In this document: one piece after another, positions 25,876 through 34,237 of the stretch
How positions within the stretch are numbered: the first letter of the stretch is position 1
How the letters are laid out: each line of letters begins with the position of its first letter
Assembly (NCBI RefSeq): GCF_015222005.1
Contig: NZ_JADFFL010000003.1
Coordinates: forward strand, 372,001-436,000
Length of the DNA stretch: 64,000 bases
Direction: 5' to 3'
Origin: Mucilaginibacter myungsuensis
Lineage (GTDB): Bacteria; Bacteroidota; Bacteroidia; Sphingobacteriales; Sphingobacteriaceae
Position numbers and translations under genes: made by a program
Notes under the pieces: model-generated
Databases searched by the model: none
The model's input: only the letters and a program-made list of their open reading frames with translations
Told to the model about the DNA's origin: nothing

Positions 25876-26328
25876 ATGTACTTTACATTACTATTACTTC
25901 ACTCCGTTTTCAGGTGGGTGGTGCTGACGGCACTGTTATTAGCCATTTACAGGAGCGTATCGGGTTACGCTGCGCGTAGACCATTTACCAAATTCGACAA
26001 CAGCCTGAGGCATTGGACAGCTACCATCGCCCAATTGCAGATGACCGTGGGGATGATCCTGTATTTTAAAAGTCCATTTGTTCAGGGCGATATACCGGGC
26101 ATGCACAGCCCCATGGCTACCGAGCAGATGTTTTTTAAATACATCCACATCGCGCTAATGCTATTGGCCGTGGTGTTGATCAGTTCCGGCTCATCCATGG
26201 CCAAACGCAAAACCGCCGACCGCGATAAATTCGAAACGATGATGATCTGGTTCATCACCGCGCTTGTGCTGATATTTTTGGCGATCCCGTGGCCGTTCTC
26301 GCCCCTGGCAGGCAGGCCCTATCTATGA
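25876..26328 (+). CDS. Four-helix membrane protein, hypothetical
   Basis: The 150 residues have four hydrophobic segments (about 5-22, 48-63, 88-105, 125-142). Histidines at the start of helix 1 (L-L-L-H-S-V-F-R-W) and in helices 2-3 (L-R-H-W, Y-I-H-I-A-L) recall small haem-binding b-type proteins, but no family was recognised. The last codons overlap the ATG of the next gene (ATGA), so the two form a coupled pair. Confidence 0.75.
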   Translation: MYFTLLLLHSVFRWVVLTALLLAIYRSVSGYAARRPFTKFDNSLRHWTATIAQLQMTVGMILYFKSPFVQGDIPGMHSPMATEQMFFKYIHIALMLLAVVLISSGSSMAKRKTADRDKFETMMIWFITALVLIFLAIPWPFSPLAGRPYL

Positions 26329-26663
26329 AGTTTTTAAAGCTGATCTGTTTATTTATGACCAAACTATTCACCACCCGCCTGGGTAGGTTACGCATTTTAA
26401 GTTACCTGGAAGGGTTATCTTTGCTGATCTTAATATTCATAGCCGTACCCATGAAACACTACGCCGGCGATCCGTCCTTAGTAAAAACTATGGGGCCGAT
26501 ACATGGCGCGTTGTTCCTGCTGTTCATATTCAATACGCTGATGGTCGGCATCGAACAAAAATGGAAATTCGGGCAGACGACCTGGAAGGTATTGCTGGCC
26601 TGCATCATTCCGTTCGGTACATTTTATATTGATCAAAAGATATTGAAACCGATAGCCGATTAA
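26325..26663 (+). CDS. DUF3817-type integral membrane protein
   Basis: The ATG at 26325 overlaps the previous stop by four bases. A second ATG at 26355 starts closer to the conserved region. The sequence R-L-R-I-L-S-Y-L-E-G-L-S-L-L, P-M-K-H, G-P-I-H-G-A-L-F-L-L-F and P-F-G-T-F matches the DUF3817 family (TIGR03954) of small three-helix membrane proteins of unknown function. Confidence 0.85.
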   Translation: MKFLKLICLFMTKLFTTRLGRLRILSYLEGLSLLILIFIAVPMKHYAGDPSLVKTMGPIHGALFLLFIFNTLMVGIEQKWKFGQTTWKVLLACIIPFGTFYIDQKILKPIAD

Positions 26664-26689
26664 GCGTTTGTCGCTAACAAACAGCTATT

Positions 26690-26824
26690 GCTAAATCCCT
26701 CCTTGGGGAGGGGTGCGGAGGACCGTGCGGCTGCAGGGAGGGGTTTGCCGCAAGACGTCTTCGCTAACCCCTCCCCGCCATTTCATCACGTGCTTCCCCG
26801 CCCCTCCCCCAGGAGGGACTTGAA
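26690..26824. repeat. CCCTCC/GGGAGG inverted repeat element
   Basis: The element begins AAATCCCTCCTTGGGGAGGGG and ends CCCCAGGAGGGACTTGAAG, so its ends are inverted copies of each other. A second pair, GGAGGGG...CCCCTCC, is nested inside. It fills the gap between DUF3817 and the convergent DinB gene. Confidence 0.6.
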
Positions 26825-26830
26825 GAAACA

Positions 26831-27310
26831 TCACCCATTCACGATCTTCACCAAAATAGCTATTTGCCCGGCGTGATAGATCTGGTGCTGGATAAAGCCG
26901 TAAACCAGTTCGGCATGGGTGGTTACGGGTTCGTCGCCACGTTTATCGTCGATGGGGGTATCCCATTGTTCTTCGGGCAGATCGCGGATGGTACGCACCA
27001 GGTTAACGTTGGCGAGTTTGATATCATCGATCCAATCCTGCCATTTCTTTTCGTCGGGTGCGCCGACGGGCGGCCAGTCGCCGCTTGTGGGCATACCTGC
27101 CGACATGCCGTTAAGGCGGTCCATTACCTCTTCGGTCCAGCTGAGCATGTGCAACAGGATCTCGGCCACGTTGTGGGCAGCGTGCGATGGTTTCTCGTAG
27201 GCCGAGTCGAAAGTCACCCGGTCGAATACTTCGTAAATAGACGGCCCGTACCAAGGCTGGCCTGATAATACTTTCTCTAATTCGGTTATTAATTTTTCAG
27301 AGGTTGTCAT
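26831..27310 (-). CDS. DinB-family protein
   Basis: I take the ATG at 27310 (M-T-T-S-E-K-L), because the frame extension to 27358 has no domain content. The 159 residues form a four-helix bundle with the metal-ligand histidines of DinB/YfiT proteins: H in S-H-A-A-H-N-V-A-E near residue 45, and H-Q-I-Y-H-A-G-Q near residue 140. The family includes thiol transferases (bacillithiol, mycothiol) and stress proteins. The substrate is unknown. Confidence 0.88.
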   Translation of the reverse strand: MTTSEKLITELEKVLSGQPWYGPSIYEVFDRVTFDSAYEKPSHAAHNVAEILLHMLSWTEEVMDRLNGMSAGMPTSGDWPPVGAPDEKKWQDWIDDIKLANVNLVRTIRDLPEEQWDTPIDDKRGDEPVTTHAELVYGFIQHQIYHAGQIAILVKIVNG

Positions 27311-27387
27311 GGTAATTGTAACAGAAATTTTTAGCAGACGGTTTAACGTTATTATCAATAATGGAAAGCGGGTGTTATCAATAAAGA

Positions 27388-27512
27388 TCGGGTGTCATCC
27401 TGAGCCTGTCGAAGGATAGTGCGTGAGGACTCGCCACAATGTTTATCCAACGATGCATAGCTAACGATCCCCGCACCATGGTTCGACGGGCTCAGGATGA
27501 CGCCCAATAAAA
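27388..27512. repeat. Palindromic intergenic repeat, family A, copy 1
   Basis: Starts GTCATCCTGAGCCTGTCGAA and ends with the near-complement TTCGACGGGCTCAGGATGAC, with an internal GC-rich and AT-rich loop of about 75 bases. Related copies are at 32879, 33015 and 35153. Confidence 0.8.
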
Positions 27513-27515
27513 GTG

Positions 27516-29066
27516 CTACGCTATCAATTTCGCCGCCGCTACCGCGCAGTTAATACCATCAATTGCTGCTGAAATAATACCACCGGCATAACCAGCACCC
27601 TCGCCACACGGATACAAGCCTTTCACCTGCGGATGCTGCAAGGTCTCCTTATCGCGCGGGACTTTAACCGGCGATGAAGTGCGCGATTCTACGCCGACCA
27701 ATATCGCCTCGTTAGTATAATAGCCCTTCATCTTTTTACCAAATACCGGCAGGGCTTTACGCAACCTGTCCTGTACTTTATGGGGCAGCACATTTATCAG
27801 TTCGACGCTTTTGGTGCCGGGCAGGTACGAGTTTTTTGGCAGATCAGCAGATAAACGACCCTCTACAAAATCTACCATCCGCTGACCGGGGGCAACTAAA
27901 CTACCACCACCAGCCGCGAAGGCCGCTTGCTCTACCTGCTTTTGAAAATTCAATAGTTTAAACGGATCCGCATCATCGCCGGGGACATCTTCAAAATTGA
28001 TCTGTACCACCGTACCCGAATTAGCATAGGGGTTATTACGCTTGCTCGGGCTCCAACCGTTCACCACGATCTCGCCCGGCTCAGTAGAGCATGGCGCAAT
28101 GATCCCGCCCGGGCACATACAGAACGAGAATACGCCGCGACCATCAACCTGTTCTACCAGACTATAATACGATGGCGGCAGATACTCGCCACGCACATCG
28201 CAATGGTACTGGGCTTTGTCGATAATATATTGTGGATGCTCTATACGGACCCCCAAGGCAAAAGGCTTAGCCTCGATCAAAATATTCTGCCGGTGCAACA
28301 TTTCGAACACATCCCGTGCCGAGTGGCCTGTTGCCAGGATCACCGCGTCCGACTTAATAGTTTCTCCCGCCGATGTCTTCACCCCCTTGATCTGTCCGAA
28401 CTCGACTATAAATTCCGTCACCTTGGTATCGAACAATACATCGCCACCTGCATTACGCACGTTATCGCGCATGGCGGTAATAATGTGGGGCAATTTATTA
28501 GTACCGATATGCGGACGGGCATCCACCAAAATATCTTCGGTAGCACCATGGGCTACAAAGGTTTTTAGCACGGCGTTCACGTCGCCGCGCTTGGTGCTGC
28601 GGGTGTAGAGCTTACCATCGGAGTAGGTCCCGGCGCCGCCTTCGCCGAAGCAATAGTTAGATTCGGGGTTAACGATGCCTTCTTTATTAATATTGGCCAG
28701 ATCGCGACGGCGTTGTTTCACGTCCTTACCACGCTCCAGCACCACGGGTTTAAAACCCAACTCGATACACTGCAAAGCAGCGAACAACCCGGCAGGACCG
28801 GCACCAACAATAATGATCGGCTTGGCATCTTTTACATTGGGGTATTCGGCGGTGTAATGTTCGGTCTGCACAGGCTCTTCGATAAAGGCGCGCACCTGCA
28901 TGCGGTAAACCACTTTGCGGCCGCGGGCATCTATGGACCGTTTAAGTATTTTGATGCCATTAATGCGCTTGGCAGGGATACGCAAAGCGTCGGCGGTAAG
29001 GCGGGTCAGTTCGGTCTGGTCCTCGTGCAATTCGGGACTGCAAACGATCTCTATCTCTTTGGTCAT
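27516..29066 (-). CDS. FAD-dependent oxidoreductase of the COG2509 type
   Basis: ATG 29066 gives 516 residues. A short N-terminal domain (about 1-80, K-R-S-I-D-A-R-G-R-K) precedes the FAD motif G-A-G-P-A-G-L-F-A-A near 90. G-E-G-G-A-G-T-Y-S-D-G-K-L-Y-T-R follows, then a second ATG-like A-T-G-H-S-A-R-D and a C-terminal C-G-E-G-A-G-Y-A-G-G-I. This is the widespread uncharacterised FAD-dependent dehydrogenase family. Substrate unknown. Confidence 0.88.
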   Translation of the reverse strand: MTKEIEIVCSPELHEDQTELTRLTADALRIPAKRINGIKILKRSIDARGRKVVYRMQVRAFIEEPVQTEHYTAEYPNVKDAKPIIIVGAGPAGLFAALQCIELGFKPVVLERGKDVKQRRRDLANINKEGIVNPESNYCFGEGGAGTYSDGKLYTRSTKRGDVNAVLKTFVAHGATEDILVDARPHIGTNKLPHIITAMRDNVRNAGGDVLFDTKVTEFIVEFGQIKGVKTSAGETIKSDAVILATGHSARDVFEMLHRQNILIEAKPFALGVRIEHPQYIIDKAQYHCDVRGEYLPPSYYSLVEQVDGRGVFSFCMCPGGIIAPCSTEPGEIVVNGWSPSKRNNPYANSGTVVQINFEDVPGDDADPFKLLNFQKQVEQAAFAAGGGSLVAPGQRMVDFVEGRLSADLPKNSYLPGTKSVELINVLPHKVQDRLRKALPVFGKKMKGYYTNEAILVGVESRTSSPVKVPRDKETLQHPQVKGLYPCGEGAGYAGGIISAAIDGINCAVAAAKLIA

Positions 29067-29127
29067 GCTGTTGGGCCGGGTTTTTATCCCGGATGGGGCA
29101 AAGGTAGGGAAAATTTGGGGTCGATGA

Positions 29128-29496
29128 TCATCGGTCACCGTTGGGTGCCGTTACTCGGAATTTAAATACAGTATCTGCGTGGAAAACACTTATTTCATCT
29201 GAGTTGGCAGATTTTGCTACTGCATCTCCAATAGCCGCAAATGATAGCACCGCTCTCTCCCCGTCGTTATTCTTAAGTTGGTAAAAACGATATGCCTGCT
29301 TATCGCCCGCAAGCCTAAGTTGGATCTGACCGGCCCTCGTCGGTCCTATATACGCTATCTTATCGCTAAAACTATTTTTGATCAACAACCTTTTATCATT
29401 GTCCTCATCATTTAACTCCCATATCATCAGCACGATCATTAAGATCGGTCCAACGATCAGTGATAACTTAACAAACCAACGAGGCGCTGTATCCAT
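29128..29496 (-). CDS. Small membrane-anchored hypothetical protein
   Basis: The 122 residues begin with one helix (L-S-L-I-V-G-P-I-L-M-I-V-L-M-I-W, about 10-26). A hydrophilic domain follows, with alternating strands such as I-A-Y-I-G-P-T-R and Q-A-Y-R-F-Y-Q-L. No family was recognised. The coding sequence is uninterrupted and isolated between the oxidoreductase and a divergent gene. Confidence 0.55.
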   Translation of the reverse strand: MDTAPRWFVKLSLIVGPILMIVLMIWELNDEDNDKRLLIKNSFSDKIAYIGPTRAGQIQLRLAGDKQAYRFYQLKNNDGERAVLSFAAIGDAVAKSANSDEISVFHADTVFKFRVTAPNGDR

Positions 29497-29623
29497 ATCT
29501 ATATCTCTGCGGTATTTCTAAGTAATACCCTGCGCAAGTTTACAAGGTCAGCACCAATATACAGCATAATTTTTAATGGCGAAAAATGGCAATAATTCCT
29601 CCTAATTTTTCATACCTTCCACT

Positions 29624-30106
29624 ATGATACCTCACAAACCACTTATCGAGATACAAGAATTCCCTAAATTTTGGAACATTGCCCTGCTTGCACTTTTCGT
29701 GTTGTTATTATTTCTGCTCCCGGGGATAGATTCAGGAGCATTTCTAACACAGAGCGTTCCGGCTGCGGGGGGCTTTATCGTTGTTTGGGCCTGGGTATAT
29801 TTCACCTATCTGAAGCTGACCATCAGCGCAGAGGGAATAACATTAAGGTCATCACCGATCGGGATAGTATCGTGCGAGATAAAGAAAGAGGCGATCGCCA
29901 AGATAGAGGTCAGGCCTTTAGATGCCTGGAAAGATTTCGGCGGCTTAGGCTGGCGATTGAACGCCGAGAATGTGTCCGGCTATATCTTTGGCGGCAGTAT
30001 AGGTTTGCTGATCACCAAAAAGTCGGGTGATCAGGTCATGATATCGACCACTTTAAAACCGGAAGAACTATCGGCCGCTATTGCCGAATTGGCGCTTGAT
30101 CATTAA
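29624..30106 (+). CDS. Membrane protein with PH-like domain, hypothetical
   Basis: Two helices (about 15-34 and 43-60) are followed by strands L-K-L-T-I-S-A-E-G-I-T-L-R, C-E-I-K-K-E-A-I-A-K-I-E-V-R and G-L-L-I-T-K-K-S-G-D-Q-V-M-I-S-T, then a final helix. This order is that of bacterial PH-domain membrane proteins. It overlaps the convergent MFS gene by four bases. Confidence 0.65.
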   Translation: MIPHKPLIEIQEFPKFWNIALLALFVLLLFLLPGIDSGAFLTQSVPAAGGFIVVWAWVYFTYLKLTISAEGITLRSSPIGIVSCEIKKEAIAKIEVRPLDAWKDFGGLGWRLNAENVSGYIFGGSIGLLITKKSGDQVMISTTLKPEELSAAIAELALDH

Positions 30107-31272
30107 GCTAATTGATCCACCGCCACTTTCCGCTCCCCTCTCCTGATCAGCACAAAAGCGAACACCACGCCAAACAGCGCCATCACCATACCCACCAGCG
30201 AGGGCGAGTTATAACCATACCCAGCTACGATCGGCAGTCCGCCAAAGAAAGCGCCCATAGCGTTACCGATGTTAAAAGCCGCCTGCGTAGTTGCCGCGCC
30301 TAACATTTCGGCACCTTTGGATGTGTTGATCATTAAGATCTGTATCGGCGAGGCCAGGGCGATAGATAATGCCCCGGCAATAAAAGTGAGTATCAATGAG
30401 ATGATCTGGTTGCCCGAGAACAGAAAGATGGACAACAGCGTCACCGCCATGGCTACCAGCAGCCAGGCGCAGGCGATCACCGGCGAGAATTTATCAGCCA
30501 GTTTACCGCCAATGATATTACCCACCACCATACCAAAACCGGCCAATATCAATATCCACGACACGCTGCCTGCCTCGAAACCCGATACCTCGGTCATCAG
30601 CGGGGCAATGTAGCTTATCCACGCGAACAGACCGCCGGTACCTATCGCCGTGATCAGGATCACCAACCACGCTTCGGCGCTTTTGAACAGGCGTAACTCT
30701 GAACGGGCATTGCCTGTACGTTCTACCGGTAGTTGCGGCATCCATAGCCAAAGGAATAGTAGGGTAACCAGTCCGATAACGCCTACTATGCCAAAAGTAT
30801 ATCTCCACAGCAAATGATGGCCCACCCAAGCCCCCAACGGAACGGTAGCCAAATTGGCAATGGTCAACCCCGCAAACATCATAGATATCGCCTGAGCTTG
30901 CTTGCCCTTATCAGCCAACCGACTGGCAACCACAGCCCCCACACCAAAAAACGCGCCATGTGGCAAGCCCGAAAAGAAACGGGCCAGCAACAAGGTAAAA
31001 TGCGTTGGCGCGAAGGCCGATATCATATTAAAGACGGTAAAGATCATCATCAAACCGATCAATACTTTTTTAGGTGGCTGGTTACTGCTGCTGATCACCA
31101 ATAAAGGCGCACCCACCACCACGCCCAAAGCGTAAGCCGATATCAGGTGACCGGCGGTAGGGATGCTGGTGTGCAGGTTGGCGGCAATATCGGGCAGCAG
31201 GCCCATCATCACAAATTCTGTAGTACCTATACCTAAACCGCCAAGCAACAGCGGGAACAAACTCTTTTTCAT
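30103..31272 (-). CDS. MFS exporter, AraJ/DHA1 type
   Basis: The 389 residues have twelve hydrophobic segments. The start matches AraJ-like drug/sugar efflux proteins (G-I-G-T-T-E-F-V-M-M-G-L-L-P-D-I-A), and the loop after helix 2 and the P-L-G-A-W-V-G-H region near 145 are typical. These proteins export arabinose-like sugars or drugs by proton antiport. A 245-base gap on its 5' side includes AGCGCG-TGT-CGCGCT and other small hairpins. Confidence 0.88.
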   Translation of the reverse strand: MKKSLFPLLLGGLGIGTTEFVMMGLLPDIAANLHTSIPTAGHLISAYALGVVVGAPLLVISSSNQPPKKVLIGLMMIFTVFNMISAFAPTHFTLLLARFFSGLPHGAFFGVGAVVASRLADKGKQAQAISMMFAGLTIANLATVPLGAWVGHHLLWRYTFGIVGVIGLVTLLFLWLWMPQLPVERTGNARSELRLFKSAEAWLVILITAIGTGGLFAWISYIAPLMTEVSGFEAGSVSWILILAGFGMVVGNIIGGKLADKFSPVIACAWLLVAMAVTLLSIFLFSGNQIISLILTFIAGALSIALASPIQILMINTSKGAEMLGAATTQAAFNIGNAMGAFFGGLPIVAGYGYNSPSLVGMVMALFGVVFAFVLIRRGERKVAVDQLA

Positions 31273-31518
31273 AGTTAGTGCCGTTAAGCGGCAAAGATAA
31301 AAGGCTTGGGATAAGGGCCGGGCAATAAAGTGTGTTTTTTACACTAACATTATCTAAAAACATTTCAGAAGCCGGCGCACGCGTGCCGCGTGTGACTAAA
31401 TTTAAAGCGCGTGTCGCGCTCGTCGGTAATAAAAGAAATGTATATAGGCGCGGTCCTTGTGCTTTTAACTGACGGCTCAAAGGCAATGTTCATTTAAACA
31501 AAAACAGGGCAGATCCCT

Positions 31519-32592
31519 CTACATCGGCACCTGCTTCACCGTATCCGATGTAAAAACCTTACCAATATCCTGTTGATCCTGGATCTTACCCTCCAAAATA
31601 CTCTGCCCTGTCAGTGCCGGGTTGTTGCCGCTGCCTAATGGCCAGCTGCCTTTGGTATCAGTGATGCTCAGCCCGGCCAGGTTGGCGGCTTGCAGACCAA
31701 AGTCGGTGCAGTTTTGGTTGTTGAGGTTATAAACAGCGTTGTCGTACTCCTTGGTCAGCTTTAGGATCTTATCGAATTTACGCTTGCTGATGAACTTGCC
31801 AACGATCTGGTCCCATTGGTGGTCGGTATCGTCTTTGAAAGTGGCCGACGTGGTCGGCATAACCGGTGTGGCTGATAGGAAATGGTCCTTTTTAGGATAG
31901 AAACCAAAGGAGGCCGAACTGTAGGTAGAATCGGTATTATACTTGATCAGCGTGATAAAAGTATGCCCGGTATTGGCGCCCACATAGATCTTTTTTTTAC
32001 CCGGCACAGGCTGCTTTACATGGAACAGCATAGCATAAGCCGTGGCGCTTTTACCATCGTTAAAATTATCCAGTATGCGTTGATAGTTAATGGCTTTGCT
32101 TTTGGCTTCGGCCTTTTTGGCCATCTTTTTGGCCTGGCGCGATACATTCTCGTCGTCTTTAAGGTTAACGGTCAGGTTGTCCAGGCTGTCCGTTTTGGTA
32201 TCGTCGGTCTTGATCGATCTGATGAAGCATTTCATCGCCAGCGGATACAGGCGCAACTTGGCAAAAGCCCCGGCTAAATGATAATAGAACGTTTTGTTGG
32301 TCTTGTAGTTATCTTTATTGTCGGGGATATCCAGCGCTTTCAGGTAACTTAACAGCCGTTGTTGTTCCTGGTGGCTGGCGGCTTTAAAAGCCACTTCGGA
32401 CGAGGTTGCCGCAATATTATTGTCGACCCGGACATCGGCCGGAACAGTGTAAGCGGCCAGTACACGGCGCGTGGAATCAGAAAAAGGGGCACTATAATTG
32501 ACCGTAGATTGGGCTTGAACAGTAAAAGCGGTAAGAGCAAGTATTGCAGACATCAGCGCCTGGCGCATAGTCTGCGACGAAAAAGCAGCCAT
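31519..32592 (-). CDS. Secreted protein with circularly permuted papain-like (DUF4105-like) core
   Basis: A signal peptide (about residues 9-28, ending V-Q-A-Q) starts at either M1 or M9 (32568). Residues 95-200 are helical and repeat-like (Y-H-L-A-G-A-F-A-K-L-R-L-Y-P-L-A-M-K-C-F-I-R-S-I). The C-terminal half has G-H-T-F-I-T-L with H210, and N-N-Q-N-C-T-D-F-G with C295. The His-before-Cys order, the strand after His and the N-C-T motif match the permuted papain fold of DUF4105/LRAT-like proteins. Peptidase, amidase or acyltransferase activity is possible. Confidence 0.55.
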   Translation of the reverse strand: MAAFSSQTMRQALMSAILALTAFTVQAQSTVNYSAPFSDSTRRVLAAYTVPADVRVDNNIAATSSEVAFKAASHQEQQRLLSYLKALDIPDNKDNYKTNKTFYYHLAGAFAKLRLYPLAMKCFIRSIKTDDTKTDSLDNLTVNLKDDENVSRQAKKMAKKAEAKSKAINYQRILDNFNDGKSATAYAMLFHVKQPVPGKKKIYVGANTGHTFITLIKYNTDSTYSSASFGFYPKKDHFLSATPVMPTTSATFKDDTDHQWDQIVGKFISKRKFDKILKLTKEYDNAVYNLNNQNCTDFGLQAANLAGLSITDTKGSWPLGSGNNPALTGQSILEGKIQDQQDIGKVFTSDTVKQVPM

Positions 32593-32878
32593 TTTTAGAT
32601 AGAATAAGGTAAACGATGAAATACAAAAAGTGTTTGTCAGTCGGTGGCGCTAACGACAACAACACAAGCATTTGCGCTTGCAATAGTAACGTAAATTGCG
32701 GGAGTTTATGCTTTGCATAAAGCAAATATATCAAACAATTAAATAGACTACCAAATTAGTAGATATTTTTATTCATCTTTAAAAGATCAAGTCCTGCTGA
32801 GTTTATGACCAACTTAGGCTAAGGGGTGTCACCCTGAGTTTGTAGATCTGTTGGAACTTGAAGGTGATATAACAAGGG

Positions 32879-32996
32879 ATGTCACCCTGAGCTTGTCGAA
32901 GGGCGACGTGCGGGGGATCGCCACAATGCACAGTCGCCACTTGCATAGTGGCTACCCCACCGCACCATGGTTCGACGGGCTCACCATGACACCCTC
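32879..32996. repeat. Palindromic intergenic repeat, family A, copy 2
   Basis: Ends are GTCACCCTGAGCTTGTCGAA and TTCGACGGGCTCACCATGAC, inverted with mismatches. The inner part has GGGCGACGTGCGGGGGATCG and the hairpin CCACTTGCATAGTGG. Confidence 0.8.
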
Positions 32997-33014
32997 TCAA
33001 AACAAAATATGTTA

Positions 33015-33126
33015 TGGGTAGCTTATTGAAAGGCGACGTGCGCGGGGCATGGCCGATATAAATGGTCAATACTTGCATTGCGTCAAGCCCTCCGCACCAT
33101 AGTTCGACGCGCTCACTATGACACCC
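33015..33126. repeat. Palindromic intergenic repeat, family A, copy 3 (decayed left arm)
   Basis: The right arm GTTCGACGCGCTCACTATGAC and the inner AAAGGCGACGTGCG match copy 2, but the left arm has lost the CCTGAGCTTG text. It looks like an older copy placed directly beside copy 2. Confidence 0.65.
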
Positions 33127-33208
33127 TAAAAAAAATCTGTCATTGATGACTTGTCTTTATTGAACCATTAATAGCGATCTCCGTAGATATTTTTATTCAT
33201 CTTGCATT

Positions 33209-33997
33209 GTGAAAAACAACACATCATCATACGCATTAATAACCGGGGCAGGTAAAGGCATAGGCAAAGCCATGGCCGGGGTGCTGGCGCAAAAAGGGTA
33301 CAACCTCATCGTTGCCGCCCGTACCGAAAGCGACCTGCAGCAACTAGCCGCAGATATCAAGGCTAAATACCCCGTCGATGTCCGGTACATCACTATCGAC
33401 CTGTCCAAACCCGGTGCTGCCCAACAGCTGACCGAACAAAGTTTAGCGATCAGCAGCAATATCTCCATCCTGATCAATAACGCGGGTTATGGCCTTTGGG
33501 ATGATTTTGAAAAGCTGGAACTGCAAAGTATGATGGATATGATGCAGGTGAATATGAATGCGCTGGTGAGCCTGACGCATCTGCTACTGCCTACTTTGAA
33601 GGCGCAACAGCAAAGCTATATCCTTAACGTGGCCAGTACGGCGTCTTATCAATCGGTGCCATACCTTACGCTGTATGCGGCCAGCAAGGCTTTTGTATTG
33701 TCGTTCAGCAGGGGGCTGTCTGTCGAGTTTAAGGATACCAATGTCTCGGTTACCTGCCTATCGCCCGGCGCTACGGCTACCAACTTTACGGCGCGGGCCA
33801 ATATGCAGGCGCTGGATCATATTACCGATAAGGTGAACATGCAGCCCCTGCCCGTGGCCGAATTTGGGATCAAAGCTATGTTCGCTAAAAAGACCGAGGT
33901 GATCCCCGGCTTTATGAACAAGCTATCGGCCTGGGGTGGCAGGCACATGCCTAAGGCTTTGGTAGAGCGCGTAGCGGGCCGTTTATACGGGAAATAA
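33209..33997 (+). CDS. Short-chain dehydrogenase/reductase
   Basis: GTG start at 33209. The 262 residues show the Rossmann motif T-G-A-G-K-G-I-G, N-N-A-G near residue 91 and the catalytic Y-A-A-S-K, with the preceding serine in V-A-S-T-A-S. A C-terminal stretch (V-I-P-G-F-M-N-K-L-S-A-W-G-G-R) is typical of the DltE/YqjQ-like subgroup. NAD(P)-dependent carbonyl/alcohol reaction, substrate unknown. Confidence 0.9.
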   Translation: MKNNTSSYALITGAGKGIGKAMAGVLAQKGYNLIVAARTESDLQQLAADIKAKYPVDVRYITIDLSKPGAAQQLTEQSLAISSNISILINNAGYGLWDDFEKLELQSMMDMMQVNMNALVSLTHLLLPTLKAQQQSYILNVASTASYQSVPYLTLYAASKAFVLSFSRGLSVEFKDTNVSVTCLSPGATATNFTARANMQALDHITDKVNMQPLPVAEFGIKAMFAKKTEVIPGFMNKLSAWGGRHMPKALVERVAGRLYGK

Positions 33998-34013
33998 TTT
34001 TTTTAGAATTTTT

Positions 34014-34044
34014 CTTGCAGATGATGTTTTTCTCTCTACATTTG
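34014..34044 (+). promoter_or_regulatory. Consensus Bacteroidota promoter before the Cys6 leader ORF
   Basis: CTTG at 34014-34017 and TACATTTG at 34037-34044 are 19 bases apart, matching TTTG-N19-21-TAnnTTTG in all conserved positions but the first. Transcription would start near 34050, giving a leader of about 190 bases before the dioxygenase gene. This is the best promoter match noted in the window. Confidence 0.75.
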
Positions 34045-34080
34045 CAATGTCTACAAAAACGATAGACTTTATATAGATTA

Positions 34081-34164
34081 ATGAAATACCTGTTAGTACA
34101 TAAAGATCGCCCGGTGCGAATGACCGCTGAAAAGATGGTCATGTGTTGTTGCTGTTGTTGTTAA
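34081..34164 (+). CDS. Leader peptide ORF ending in six consecutive cysteine codons
   Basis: ATG 34081 opens a 27-codon frame that ends M-V-M followed by six cysteines (TGT TGT TGC TGT TGT TGT) and TAA at 34162-34164. It begins about 30 bases after the predicted transcription start and 73 bases before the dioxygenase gene. Runs of one codon in a short leader ORF are the hallmark of ribosome-mediated attenuation, and Cys-rich upstream ORFs with this role are known from mycobacteria. Here regulation by cysteine or charged tRNA-Cys is an inference. A metal- or thiol-binding micropeptide is the alternative. Confidence 0.65.
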   Translation: MKYLLVHKDRPVRMTAEKMVMCCCCCC

Positions 34165-34172
34165 CGCCCGTC

Positions 34173-34202
34173 GTTTTCGCCGCTGCCGAAAGGTGGCTTT
34201 AC
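34173..34202 (+). promoter_or_regulatory. Two competing hairpins after the Cys6 leader ORF
   Basis: Between the leader stop and the next gene, GCTGCC-GAAA-GGTGGC (34186-34201 region; two wobble pairs) is followed by TTTA. The overlapping TTTCG...CGAAA pair (from about 34176) would exclude it. This is the kind of alternative pairing an attenuator needs, but the stems are short and the T-tract is weak. Energies were not computed. Confidence 0.35.
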
Positions 34203-34237
34203 AGTAATACACTTTTTATCATCTAATAATTTTCATC

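Larger units (their letters stand above)
32593..33208. other. Repeat-rich 616-base gap between genes
   Basis: No gene is supported. The first 225 bases are AT-rich. The rest holds a half copy of repeat A (GTCACCCTGAG at 32828), a full copy (32879-32996) and a decayed copy (33015-33126). The SDR gene follows after about 80 AT-rich bases, so its promoter is probably there, though no clear consensus was found. Confidence 0.6.

Noticed and set aside
32821-33126. Possible CRISPR-like repeat set
   Set aside because: The copies are palindromic, unevenly spaced and contain no unique spacers; they fit an intergenic palindromic repeat family.
34081-34164. Treating the Cys6 ORF as low-complexity noise only
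   Set aside because: The tract is not a pure TGT repeat, and a consensus promoter, correct frame, stop and position before a gene all agree. Chance still cannot be excluded.
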